The notes under the pieces: model-generated
Seen by the model: only the letters and a program-made list of their open reading frames with translations
Told to the model about the DNA's origin: nothing
The model's database searches: none
Shown here: positions 12,901-22,924 of the stretch, piece after piece
How the letters are laid out: every line of letters begins with the position of its first letter
How positions within the stretch are numbered: position 1 is the first letter of the stretch
Origin: Balaenoptera acutorostrata
Lineage: Eukaryota; Chordata; Mammalia; Artiodactyla; Balaenopteridae
DNA: 64,000 nt
Direction: 5' to 3'
Assembly (NCBI RefSeq): GCF_949987535.1
Contig: NC_080074.1
Span: forward strand, 41,771,641-41,835,640
Translations under genes and position numbers: made by a program

Positions 12901-13763
12901 ATGACATAAATCACAGCAAGATCCTTTTTGACCCACCTCCTAGAGAAATGGAAATAAAAACAAAAATAAACAAATGGGACCTAATGAAACTTAAAAGCTT
13001 TTGCACAGCAAAGGAAACCATATACAAGACCAAAAGACAACCTTCAGAATGGGAGAAAATATTTGCAAGTGAAGCAACGGACAAAGTATTAACCTCCAAA
13101 ATATACAAGCAGCTCATGCAGCTCAATATCAAAAAAACAAACAACCCAATCCAAAAATGGGCAGAAGACCTAAATAGACATTTCCCCAAAGAAGATATAC
13201 AGATTGCCAACAAACACATGAAAGAATGCTCAACATCATTAATCATTAGAGAAATGCAAATCAAAACTACAATGAGGTATCACCTCACACCAGTCAGAAT
13301 GGCCATCATAAAAAAATCTACAAACAATAAATGCTGGAGAGGGTGTGGAGAAAGGGAACTCTCTTGCACTGTTGGTGGGAATGTAAATTGATACAGCCAC
13401 TATGGAGAACAGCATGGAGGTTCTTTAAGAAACTAAAAATTGAACTACCATACGACCCAGCAATCCCACTACTGGGCATATACCCTGAGAAAACCATAAT
13501 TCAAAAAGTCATGTACCAAAATGTTCATTGCAGCTCTATTTACAATAGCCAGGACATGGAAGCAACCTAAGTGTCCATCAACAGATGAATGGATAAAGAA
13601 GATGTGGCACATATATACAATGGAATATTACTCAGCCATAAGAAGAAATGAAATTGGGTTATCTGCAGTGAGGTGGATGGATGTAGAGTTTGTCATACAG
13701 AGTGAAGTAAGTCAGAAAGAGAAAAACAAATACCGTATGCTAACACATATATATGAAATCTAA
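9953..13763 (+). pseudogene. L1 ORF2 (endonuclease-reverse transcriptase), broken
   Basis: ORF2p normally nicks target DNA and reverse-transcribes L1 RNA. The first 566 codons are open: an AP-type endonuclease (LNVNGLN, PETHF, YAPN, GDFN, TDH) then the start of the reverse transcriptase ([20 protein letters not shown]). Damage seen: TGA at 11651-11653 where the family has Gly; a 1-base loss near 11924 just before the CPLSPLLFN-type motif; shifts near 12190 and 12235-12244; TGA at 12501-12503 (from CGA); shifts near 13355 and 13512. The C-terminal region ends at TAA 13761-13763. Two catalytic aspartates are also changed: the endonuclease SDH is SNH (AAC at 10631-10633) and the polymerase FADD is FAND (AAT at 12049-12051). 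The sequence is nonetheless recognisable to the end, so the copy is moderately young. It is certainly inactive. Confidence 0.93.
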
Positions 13764-14130
13764 GAAAAAAGAAAAATGGTCATGAAGAACCTAGGGGCAA
13801 GATGGGAATAAAGACGTAGATCTACTGGAGAATGGACTTGAGGATATGGGGAAGGGGAAGGGGAAGCTGGGACAAAGTGAGAGAGTGGCATGGACATATA
13901 TACACTACCAAATGTAAAACAGATAGCTAGTGGGATGCAGCCGCATAGCACAGGGAGATCAGCTTGGTGCTTTGTGACCACCTAGAGGGGTGGGATAGGA
14001 AGGGTGGGAGGGAGGGAGACGCAAGAGGGAAGAGATATGGGGATATATGTATATGTATAACTGATTCACTTTGTTATAAAGCAGAAACTAACACACCATT
14101 GTAAAGCAATTATACTCCAATAAAGATGTT
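13764..14130 (+). other. L1 3' UTR with G-rich tract
   Basis: The non-coding tail follows the ORF2 stop and ends ACTCCAATAAAGATGTT, including an AATAAA polyadenylation signal at 14119-14124. A polypurine stretch holds four G-runs with one-base loops (GGGTGGGAGGGAGGG, 14002-14016). A G-rich, quadruplex-capable tract at this place is a known conserved property of mammalian L1 3' UTRs. Confidence 0.8.
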
Positions 14131-14139
14131 AAAAAAAAA

Positions 14140-14183
14140 CCCCAGCAATTTAGACGTGTATAAGGTTAAAAAAAAAAAAAAAA
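14140..14183 (+). other. Putative L1 3'-transduced sequence plus second A-tail
   Basis: After the first A-run (14131-14139) come 28 bases that are not L1 (14140-14167), then 16 A residues (14168-14183), then the right target-site duplication. This order is what results when L1 transcription reads through its own weak polyadenylation signal and copies flanking DNA of the source locus. Confidence 0.6.
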
Positions 14184-14420
14184 CAGAAAAGATGTCTTTT
14201 TAAAAGCCATTGGTAACCTCTCAGAAAACAGAAGTCAGAAATCAAGAAAAGTAAAGCAAATGTAAACCTTGGAATAGTGCCAATGGACACAAAGTACTCT
14301 TTAACGAAATGTATCTGCAAAGTTCGAAAGAGTGATCATCTGAAGCATGTTGAAGGATATAATAATAATTATTATTAAAAATAGTAAAGATCTGAGTATT
14401 TTTGGAAGCTGATTCTAAAG

Positions 14421-14628
14421 CAGTGTTTCCCTACGGAGTTTGATTTCACCTTCCCCACAGATGCATTTCACAAAGTCTGGAGGCATTTTTGGCTGTCACA
14501 CTGGAGAACACTACTAGCATTTAGTAGATAATGGCAGGGATGATGTTAAATATCTCACAATAGTAAGACTATTCCCCTAAAACACAGAATTATCAGTTCC
14601 AAAATGTGACAAGTTTGAAAAATCTGGG
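14421..14628 (+). mobile_element. MER20 hAT-Charlie element
   Basis: Near-complete length (about 208 bp). It begins CAGTGTTTCC, has GTCTGGAGGCATTTTTGGC and GCATTTAGTAGATAATGGCA in the expected order, and ends near TTTGAAAAATCTGG. It is non-coding; the terminal repeats are decayed. Confidence 0.7.
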
Positions 14629-14639
14629 TCCAAAGAATC

Positions 14640-15930
14640 CATTGGATTCGAAGAGATTCAAAAAATAAGAGAAATGTGATAACTGACAGGACAAAATCAG
14701 GAGGAAGAAGAAGGGGAGTAGATAATAAAAATATTCTCCTTAGAAAAGCTTTACCAAGAACTATTGTCCTCAGTTCTCCTTCATTTTTTACAGATAACAG
14801 AGATTGAAGTTGAGACAGTTTAAGTGACTTATCATTTCAAAATCTAGCAGAAGTTTAATTCAAATCTTTTGAGCTCCTAATTTGATGTTCTTTTAACTAC
14901 GACACCTAGTATTTTAAGTTCAAGATTGACTGAGGGTAATTGTTGGAGATATGACAGCATAAATATCAACCATGAAACAATTATTTTGTTTAAAAATCAT
15001 GACATACCTAATGATTTTATGTCTCCATAAACAATATACTTAGTGCCTTCCTTTTTATTAAAGGAAAGAAAAATGTCTATAACACTGGAAAGGAAGAAAC
15101 TAAGAAGAATACATTTGGCAAATCAGCATCAAATATACACTCAGTATTGACACTTGCAGAAGAACAATTTAAAAGTTGTATGAGGTTTTGAATAACATTT
15201 AATCACATATAATTTACACCAGAAATTCTGGTAATTTCATAGTTTAAAGCATTACATATAATTCTTTAAAGACGTTGTAAAGCACAAACTAAAATAATAG
15301 ACAACAGTATTAGACTGTCACATTTCTATAAATTGTTACTTAAGGGAAATAAATGTATGATACTGAAAATCTTAGCCTTCTGCCAGCAGAGAAGAAGTTA
15401 AAATTCAAGGGTCATTACAGCGTTCTTTACACTACTGCTACCACAAAGGCAAAAACAATTAAAACAACCATTAACAGCTTCACTATAAAACTTGGAGCAT
15501 GAAGTATAACCAGAAAAAGAAATCATCATGTTTCTTTAAATACAAACAACTAAATGTGCAAGCACAGCAGAAACAGGCAAAGCAGGCGGAATCATCTAGA
15601 GACCTGAGGGCTGACCTATGCAGCTGTGGCCTGGCCAGCTCTGGAAGTGCTACCATGCGAGCGAGCCAACAGGAGTGTCCACAGTCCTCAGCAATCAGGC
15701 ATCTTCGCCATGAAGGAAACAGCTGGAGCCCAGAGCCTGTCATCTACTCTATTGACATCTGCTGCTATATATTTCTCTTCTGGGGTTTCTTTTATTTATT
15801 TCTGTTTTTCAAACAATTCGGTGGAGACCCTGTGTCCACTTAATTGTCTTCTGATAATTCTAGGCACTTGGGCATACCAATGCTTTATTTGCAACTCACG
15901 AGCAATGCTAATTAAATACTTACAGCAAAC
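14640..15930. other. Unclassified sequence
   Basis: Nothing could be named. A less AT-rich patch at 15540-15760 has open frames on both strands (up to 114 codons on +). It has no splice-site pair or recognisable domain, so I do not call a gene. Confidence 0.4.
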
Positions 15931-15934
15931 CTTA

Positions 15935-15938
<4 letters not shown>

Positions 15939-15965
<27 letters not shown>
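15939..15965. repeat. (TA)n microsatellite
   Basis: Thirteen or so pure TA units. Confidence 0.95.
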
Positions 15966-16032
15966 GGAAATCAAGTCAACCAATAGCCCTTCTTCTCTCC
16001 CCCTGGCACCAGAAGTCCCCATTGTTGCAATG

Positions 16033-16275
16033 TTGTTTATTGGTTAAGAGTAGCATCTTCTGGAACCACACAGTCTTAGTTTGAATCCATTTTCTACCAC
16101 ATTGAGATACTGGCAAGTAATTTAACCTCAGCCTCAGTTTCTTCATCTGTAAAATGGGGATGATAACAGTGCTTATATTATAAGACTATTGTGAGGACTG
16201 AATGCAATACTCCATGAAATGCTTGGTCCAGTAAATGGCATATAGCAAGCCTCTATAGACGTTAGTTAATATTAG
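16033..16275 (+). repeat. MIR SINE, nearly complete
   Basis: Almost the whole MIR is readable: TTGGTTAAGAG at the left, TTTAACCTCAGCCTCAGTTTC, then CATCTGTAAAATGGGGATGA, TTGTGAGGACTGAATG and a weak TGGCATATAGCAAG near the 3' end. It is an old SINE shared by all mammals. Confidence 0.85.
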
Positions 16276-17029
16276 TCCCTTTCTGCTATTACTTCTCCTA
16301 AATGTCACTGACAGTGTAATTTTGTCTCATTTTTACCTAAGAGCCTTCCTCATTGTCTTCCTAATGAAGTCTGCCTACATCTATAATCTGACCCCAAACT
16401 GTTCGTTTTCACTAATAGTCTGCTCAAACCATGATGGCTTACTCTCTGGGTACTCCTCTATGAAATCCTCTCCTCAAAAGAATGCTTTTTCCTTTCTATA
16501 TATGAGCCCTATCTGCCCATTAAATTACAACTACTTGATGAAGTATTTTCTGAATGTTCCAACCAAATAGGATTTCTCTCAAATGTAAATTAGGAAAAAA
16601 TTGCCCTCATTAGCAATATTATCCATATATTTGCTTGTCTATATCACAATTCATGTTTTTAAAAAATATTCAGTTTAATGCTTTTGAGTATCTTCTGTTT
16701 TCAAAGCATTAGTGTTAGCACTATATGAACAAAATAGTAAGCAATAATCTCTATCTTGATTGTCCTTACAACTAATAGGGTAAGAACATTAAGCAAGTAT
16801 CCATTCTACCATGTATATAAATTCCACTCTTCATTCAAGAATTTCCTTTATATCTCCCCAACTGGATATAAACTTTCCTTCCTTTTAACCTCCACAACAA
16901 TTTATTTATTATTTTCTTTGACTTTTGAAGTGAGCCTTAAAGGAAATAGGTGAAACTTGGAGAAAAGGTTATAACTAGAAAAAATATTGCAGGTATATCA
17001 TGACGAGAGAGTGTAATGTAAAAGACAAT
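16276..17029. other. Unclassified sequence
   Basis: AT-rich with no gene signal. Open runs on the + strand (16322-16570, 16756-16953) are hydrophobic by composition only, from T-rich DNA. Confidence 0.4.
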
Positions 17030-17228
17030 AAAGGCTTTGTAGAGACAAATCTAGATTCAAATTCTGGATTTTGATACTAGTAGTTAACTGTCTTACGAGT
17101 GTCTCCCACTCTATCTAGGCCTCAGATTACTTCTCTGTAAATGTGGATACAGTGCCTTCTTTGAAACATTGTGAGAATAAAATGAGAAATTTCCTATAAA
17201 GTACAAGATAGGTGCTCAAAAAATTAAT
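17030..17228 (+). repeat. MIR SINE fragment
   Basis: Diverged MIR with landmarks AGGCTTTGTAGAGAC, AGGCCTCAGATTACTTCTC, TCTGTAAATGTGGATA and AGATAGGTGCTCAAAAAATT. Confidence 0.7.
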
Positions 17229-17269
17229 TGTTTTCTATAATAATGTAAAAAGAATCTTGAGTTTGCATA

Positions 17270-19000
17270 GGTAATTCAAGAAAGAAGGGGTGAGCAAGCC
17301 CAAGTCTGAAAAAAGTTAGAAATGAGAACAGAGGTAAAATTTAGGTGACAGATCAAGCCAAAAGGAGGATGGGGATTAAAAAGTGAAGGCCAGTTTTCAG
17401 TGGTAGGTATGGCTGAGGAACTTTCATGAACAAGGATGTCTAATGCTCAACTGTATGTTATTTGGTGAACCATGACAATGTAAAACACTCTTTCTTAACC
17501 TTAATCTCCAGATTCTTAAGTAACATTTCCAAAGCAAAGTTACTCTCTTTCTCATTTGGGTGAACGCCCAGGAAGAAAGGAAAAACAAATCCATATGAGG
17601 AGAGACTCTAGAAAATTCAAGGAAAGCAAGAAATCAGAACAAGAGGTAAATAGAAAAAATATGCCTTTTAGATATCATGGTGGAATTTGAAAATAGGCCA
17701 TGGAATCTGTAATTAAAGTTATTTATTTGTTAAGACCACAACGAGATATCACCTCACATCTGTCAGAATGGCTATCATCAAAAAGAACACAAATAACAAA
17801 CGTTGACGAGGATGTGGAGAAAAGGGAACCCATGTACACTGTTGGTGGGAATGTAAATTGGTGCAGCCACTATGGAAAACAGTATGGAGATTTCTCAAAA
17901 ATGTAAAAAGAGAACTACCATATGACCCAGCAATTCCACTCCTGGGTATATACCCCCCCTAAAAAACACTAATTTGAAAAGATATATGTTCATAGCAGCA
18001 TTATTTACAATAGCCAAGATAGAGAAGCAACCTGTGTCCATCAACAGATGAATGGATAAAGAAGATGTGGTATATATATACAATGGAATACTACTCAGCC
18101 ATTAAAAAGAATGGAATTTTGCCATTTGCAGCAACATAGATGGACTTGGAGGGCATTATGCTAAGTGAAGTAAGTCACACAGAGAAAGACAAATACTGTA
18201 TGATATCACTTATATGTGGAATCTAAACAATACAACAAAGTAGTGAATATAACAAAAAAGAAGCCAACTCACAGATATAGAGAATAAACTAGTGGTTACC
18301 AGTGGGGAGAGGGAAGGGGAGAGGGGCAATATAGGTGTAGGAGACTAAGAAGTACAAACTATTAGGTATAAAATAAGCTACAAGGATATATTATACATCA
18401 TGGGAAATACAGCCGATAACTTATAATAATTATAAATGGAGTATAACCTTTAAAAATTGTGAATCACTATATTGTACACCTATAACTCATATAATATTGT
18501 GCAGCAACTATACTTCAATTAAAAAAAAAAAAAGAACAGTGAGATTAAGCAATCTGAAAAATTTGGGACACCCAAGAATGAGATATAGAGTAGCTAGATA
18601 GAGCTATGATAGAAGAAGTGACAACAATTAGGAGACTGAAATGCCTGAATTAAAAAAATTGTAAGACAGGAGAAGAAACTAAAGTTTTTTCTTTAATCAG
18701 AATGGTAAATGTTTTGGATGGATGTGATGGAGAGCCACTGGAGAAGAGACCAATTTGGAATTATTACAGTAATTGACAGAAAACTTAACAAGGGCCAAAG
18801 CATGAGGATGTGCATAAGGGGATAAATCCAAGCTGTAGTACAGAAGCAAAATCTCCAATTTCTAGCAAATTATGGAATGTGGAATAGTGATGTATATCAC
18901 CAGAAATCAGACTAGGAATTCAAGATTAGATGCCTGGAATGATGGCATGTACACTAACTAAAAACAAGGATAGGAGAAGGGAGTGCTGGATTGAAGATAC
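17270..19000 (-). repeat. L2-like LINE remnant, split by an L1
   Basis: Blocks at about 17270-17700 and 18540-19000 have the purine-rich phrasing of inverted L2 (for example GGAGAGCCACTGGAGAAGAG and GGAATTATTACAGTAATTGA at about 18729-18775). The L1 at 17731-18533 lies between them, suggesting that it interrupted an older L2. The family call is from phrase order only. Confidence 0.35.
17731..18533 (+). mobile_element. 5'-truncated L1 (ORF2 C-terminus and 3' UTR)
   Basis: It begins inside the ORF2 C-terminal region (CGAGATATCACCTCACATCTG, then CACTGTTGGTGGGAATGTAA), continues through the GACCCAGCAATTCCACTCCT and CAACAGATGAATGGATAAAG blocks, the 3' UTR with a G-rich tract at 18303-18327, and an A-run ending at 18533. 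Severe 5' truncation is usual for L1. It is older and more diverged than the 8.8-14.2 kb copy. No clear target-site duplication was seen. Confidence 0.9.
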
Positions 19001-19019
19001 ATTTCTGACACTGTCATAT

Positions 19020-19105
19020 ACAGGTTTGTTCTCTCTCACCAGACTGTGAGGCTGTTTGGTGCAAGGACCAGCAGAATACTCCACATAAATGTTTCTTAAT
19101 GACAG
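19020..19105 (+). repeat. L2 LINE 3'-end fragment
   Basis: The segment TCTCTCACCAGACTGTGAGG followed by GGTGCAAGGACC and CATAAATGTTTCTTAATGA matches the last part of L2 in the forward direction. Confidence 0.5.
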
Positions 19106-19139
19106 TCATCTATTGTGGGTACTATCAATGGTCTCTTTT

Positions 19140-19430
19140 CCTTAGAAATAGAACCCATAATTTTTAGTTGCGCCTAGAATAAACTCTACATTTTCCAGTC
19201 TCCACTGCAACTAGATAAGGCCTTGGAACTATCAACAGGCCAAATGGATGTGGAAGAATCCTTAATGAAACAGGATGTGTCTTCTTAATTGAGTGTAACT
19301 CAATTATCCACTCGAGACTGAGAGATGGATGCCAAAATGACGTTGGTGGACAAAAAGAGAGAGCCTGGTTCCCTGACAATTTCATGAAGTCACCATACCA
19401 GTCATGGATGGCTTACTTCCAGATATCCTT
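19140..19430. repeat. Old repeat related to the one at 6.5 kb
   Basis: The phrase CTACATTTTCCAGTCTCCA and the CAGGCCAAATGGATGTGGAAG block resemble the left arm of the repeat at 6515-6740. The family name is not known to me. Within it, TAATTGAGT-GTA-ACTCAATTA (19286-19306) is a perfect 9-bp hairpin. Confidence 0.3.
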
Positions 19431-19476
19431 TAAATGAAAAAGAAACTCCTATCTTACTTATGCTGTTATGTGGATT

Positions 19477-19499
19477 TTTTTTTTTTTTTTTTTTTTTTT
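19477..19499. repeat. Poly(T) tract
   Basis: About 22 T residues after GTGGA. It could be the tail of an unrecognised inverted retroposed sequence on its right side, but nothing there was identified. Confidence 0.9.
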
Positions 19500-20254
19500 A
19501 CTATTTGCAGCCAAATCTAATTTTCTCTAACACAACGACCTTGATCATTTTTGCTGTTTTCTTTAGTTCTACTTTTTTCAGAAGTTTATACAAATCTTTA
19601 TTCTTTTCTAACATTTAGAAATATTCTGAAATGCTGACCAGGCATTCTTTACATTTGTTTGAAAAAGTTTTCAATCTGATAAGCGGCATGGTAAAAACAT
19701 CTCTATAAATACAACATTGCTTACCACAGAGTCTTATTGGAATATCAGATGCATGATTGATATGTCTGCTAACCAAAGAGACCAACCAAAATTCTATTGC
19801 AAATAGTACTTACAGTGGTCAAGTCTTAGGCCAAGGCCATTTATCAAAGTACAAGTTTGAGTAAACCTGCAGAGATGATAGCCATGGTCAGGAGAGAAAA
19901 GTGGTTTCTCTTCCATCTAATCCAGACAAGTCATTGTGGGTACACAGAATATTAGAAGAGAACGACATGCATTTGTTTTAATTATTTGCATAAAGTTAAA
20001 TATTGTTAGTCTTTTATTGATAATTTATACTTCCCTACTTTTACCCTGAATTGTTTATGTTGGAATGAAAACTCTAAGCCTAAAATTAACTATTTTCTTT
20101 TAATTGCTTTTTCTTGGGTAGATAGCGTTGTCCTAGAACACAAAAGGAATAATTTTCGAACTAGAAGTACTTTAAAAATCATTCATTCTAAACCTTACGT
20201 TTTATAGATTGAACGATCCAAAGAGACTAATGAACATAACTAAATCTTTCTCAG
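19500..20254. other. Unclassified sequence
   Basis: AT-rich; no gene or named repeat seen. Confidence 0.4.
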
Positions 20255-20600
20255 TATAATTGTTCATTCATTGATTCATTCATTCATGTATTAATCCATT
20301 CAATTACTAATTGTTATGCCTAAAGCATTGAGGAGGGGGAGCTGTAGCACAGAATAAGGTCCTAGGTTCTATATATTTTCAATTTAGTGGGGATAGAAAT
20401 AAATTATCCAAATAATTAAAACGCAATATAAATTTAGGTGTTGTAAGCATTACTACAGATGAATAACCACAGGAAAGGAAAGGAGAGGAAAGGGTAACTA
20501 GCAAAGACTTTATGAAGAAAGCTGCATTTGCGCTGCACCTGAGAGGATTTGAACAGGTGAAGACAGAATGGACATTTCAGACAAAAAGCGTGACTTTCTT
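20255..20600 (-). repeat. L2 LINE 3'-end fragment
   Basis: It starts with imperfect TTCATTCAT units, the inverted L2 tail, then GCATTGAGGAGGGGG. Near 20518 is AAAGCTGCATTTGCGCTGCACCTGAGAGG, corresponding to the inverted 'gtcacctc' region of L2 (longest phrase shown is approximate in family terms). Confidence 0.6.
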
Positions 20601-21406
20601 TTTAACTTGTAGAGTTGATTTCTATACGAAGCCTTTTCTTAAATTATTTTTAAATCACATTTGGGCGGGAGAGTAAAATCAAATCATTCCCTAAGGAGCC
20701 AGAGGTGAGAATGTAAAAGCTTGATGTTATAGTTAATTAATGCTGCATTCAAAAGTGATGTTCATCAAGGTACAAAGGAATCCCCGTGAATCCCCTTCAC
20801 CAACTGAAGGGCCATGTACCCCTCAGCATCTGGAGAAAATGAGTGTAGTATGGCTTAAAACCCAAAAGCTATGAGCTACTGCTCACAAATGTCATAAATT
20901 AAATGACTGAAAAAGATGTCAGTAATAAGTAAAAGAGTAGGGTTTCAATTTACTAGTGAAAACCCAGAAAAATGTGCAGTATCAAGGAAAATCACACTTC
21001 ATTTTCCTTCATACTACAATGAATTAAGCAGGCTAGGATTCACATATTCAGTCAGAAAGTGTTTAAAATGCAAACGACATTTAGAGAAAAGTGATGGTGT
21101 CTGTACTAGTTTTCACAAATAAATCTTTTTTTTACTTTATATCTGAAAAATAGCTCCCCTTTTCCTCATATTGGTGATCAATTACAGTTATCAGTAAGAG
21201 AGTTATCTAGCATTTAACTAGGCACTTCATCAATAAGTAGTACTGATAACACAGGCATATTCAGAGAATTTCGTTCACAACTTTTACTACCATAAATTAT
21301 AAATACAGGTCTGCATAGGCTAAATATTCAGCTTTTCAAACTACTTACTTTCTTACACCGGTATTCCTCTACTACTCCCTACTTCACAGCATGTTTTATA
21401 TTCTAC
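20601..21406. other. Unclassified sequence
   Basis: No repeat recognised. A 68-codon open run on + (20916-21122) has no splice or start context that supports it as a gene. Confidence 0.4.
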
Positions 21407-21464
21407 CTAAAAGGAAATTTGCATTTCAGCTCTATAAGTCTGTAGGTAACCTTCAGCCACTAAC

Positions 21465-21731
21465 CTTGCTGTCTTCTGTCTCCTTAGCTTTTCCTTGGAG
21501 GGGTTTCTTCTCTTCAAATTCACAGGCTGATTGTAATGTGACCTGACAAGAAAGCATTGAGCTCTCTGATTCAGTAAGTTCCAAAGGTCTCGAAGAATAG
21601 TGCTGTGACCCAGTAGTGCCAAAATTTGGTATCGGAAGAGCAGTATGAATAGGCTTTGACCCAACAGCTGGCTGCCTCAGTTTTGAGGCAACCCCAAGTA
21701 CAGGCATGGCTTCTATAAAAGTATCTTCTTG
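21465..21731 (-). CDS. Candidate internal coding exon, unidentified protein
   Basis: On the minus strand a 267-bp segment is open for exactly 89 codons. It is preceded by a pyrimidine-rich acceptor (TTTTCTTTGGCAG, AG at 21733-21732) and followed by a donor (AAG then GTTAGT, GT at 21464-21463). Both boundaries are in phase 0, so the exon could be skipped without a frame change. The translation starts QEDTFIEAMPVLGVASKLRQ, passes through ALPIPNFGTTGSQHYSSRPL and a Ser/Glu-rich part (ELTESESSMLSCQ), and ends KPLQGKAKETEDSK. It looks like a disordered, Ser/Pro/Lys-rich piece of a large protein. I see no domain and do not recognise the gene. An internal ATG (21707-21705) exists but is probably not a start. 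No partner exon was found in the window, which fits large introns. It could still be chance: +3 of the donor is T rather than A or G. Conservation would decide. Confidence 0.45.
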
Positions 21732-21832
21732 CTGCCAAAGAAAATGCTTCTAACCTCAGTCTGGTAGACTCCAACTTTAGTATTTCCAGAACAAATACTT
21801 TAAACAAAACTAGCAGTCAACATGATTTAAAA

Positions 21833-21850
21833 AAAAAAAAAAAAAAAAAA
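21833..21850. repeat. Poly(A) tract
   Basis: A long A-run after ACATGATTT. It may be a retroposon tail for material to its left, but there is no polyadenylation signal at the right distance and no target-site duplication was seen. Confidence 0.85.
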
Positions 21851-21964
21851 CACAACTAATAATATAACTTTCAGGAAGAGGCAAAACTCCCCTTCATCTT
21901 TAGTTAAGTTTCTTTCTTGCTGGCTTGAATTCTCATATTCTCATTCTCTCATATATCCATTCTC

Positions 21965-21976
21965 TCTCTCTCTCTG
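21965..21976. repeat. Short (CT)n tract
   Basis: Pure CT units within a pyrimidine-rich stretch. Confidence 0.8.
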
Positions 21977-22589
21977 CTCAGTGAGTCTGTGTCCATGTAA
22001 TATTAACTGTTCCTTTGGGGAGGAAACTTTTCTTGAAGGTAACTGCTACAAAGCTCCTTCTCTAGGATTAAAGAGCTCCTAGTTTTACCTTTTCTTCTCA
22101 CTACAGCAGTCTGAGTCTGAGCCCTGAGAGTGAAAAAGAACAAAAGGAAAGCCCTTCAGTCCAACTGTCAAAGCAGCCAAAAGACCACAATAGTGGAAGG
22201 ACAGGCATTCTTCCTAACTTCAGAAACAACCAGCCTGCATTCTCTTTTTAAAGAAAATTGTATTTCCCCCAGCTTAAAAAAAAAAAAAAGAATGGACACG
22301 ATTAATGGCCAAAACAAACAGCTGTTGGAAGAACTTTTAGCCCGGAAACAATCTCAGCAATGAAGCTGTTTGTCTGATTTCCAGCTATTTTTCACTACTG
22401 ACAGCCATGAACCACGGTGTTCATTCTGTTTCATCCCATGAAATCAGGTTAAATTCAGGCAATAGCAGCTAAAGCTGCTAAATCATTCAGTAGATTATGC
22501 CTGCCTAGGTTATGGAAATATAGTAAATACAGAGAACAGGGCACCAGATACATAGTAATCATTTAAAATTTAGTAATGGTGATAATAAA
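21977..22589. other. Unclassified sequence with a 78-codon open frame
   Basis: The + strand is open from 22130 to 22363, ending MDTINGQNKQLLEELLARKQ plus SQQ and a stop. A pyrimidine-rich AG (TGTATTTCCCCCAG) lies just before an A-run and this ending. The rest of the frame has no recognisable content, so no gene is called. Confidence 0.3.
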
Positions 22590-22722
22590 AATATTTAGAG
22601 CTAATACATACGGGAAATGTACTACATAGCAGTTACTGGGCAAGCACTTCATCCTAAAAGAATTCCACCTTTGAATAGGAGACAAAGGCCCTTAGAAGTA
22701 ATTAGCTTAAGGTCACAGAAAA
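22590..22722 (-). repeat. MIR SINE fragment
   Basis: Inverted MIR order: GAGCTAATACATACGGG, GGGCAAGCACTTCATCC, then TAGAAGTAATTAGCTTAAGG and GGTCACAGAAAA, matching 'gttaagtaacttgcccaaggtcacac'. Confidence 0.6.
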
Positions 22723-22726
22723 TGGG

Positions 22727-22848
22727 GTTTCTCAAATTGGGTTCAACAAACCACCACCTGCAGTGCTTGCTAAAAACACAGATTCCTGAATTCATCCCAA
22801 ATCTACCAAATAAGAATCAGGAGGGAGAGGGAGAAGTTTGAGAACTGA
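22727..22848. mobile_element. MER5-like hAT element
   Basis: TTTCTCAAATTGGGTTCAAC at the left and GAAGTTTGAGAACTG at the right resemble the inverted termini of MER5-group elements. AACACAGATTCCTG and AATAAGAATCAGGAGG lie between. The copy is diverged. Confidence 0.5.
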
Positions 22849-22924
22849 ATTTAAATAAATTAATTGATTCTCCTAGACACTAAAATTTATGATCTGTATT
22901 TTACTTGATTTGTAGCTTTACAGT

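Larger units (their letters stand above)
8780..14200 (+). mobile_element. Near-full-length L1 (LINE-1) with target-site duplications
   Basis: An L1 retrotransposon of about 5.4 kb lies between a 14-bp target-site duplication: AAAAAATGTCTTTT at 8780-8793 and AAAAGATGTCTTTT at 14187-14200 (one mismatch). In order it holds a shortened 5' UTR (8794-9007), ORF1 (9008-9894), a spacer of about 58 bp, ORF2 (9953-13763) and a 3' UTR (13764-14130). An A-run (14131-14139), 28 bp of other sequence and a second A-run (14168-14183) follow. The duplications and A-tail are hallmarks of target-primed reverse transcription. Both ORFs are broken, so the copy is dead. It is much less decayed than the other L1 pieces in the window, so it is the youngest L1 here. 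Confidence 0.93.

Noticed and set aside
21407..21850. Processed pseudogene with an A-tail on the plus strand
   Set aside because: No polyadenylation signal precedes the A-run and no target duplication was found. The protein-like frame is on the minus strand with splice sites at both ends, which fits an exon better.
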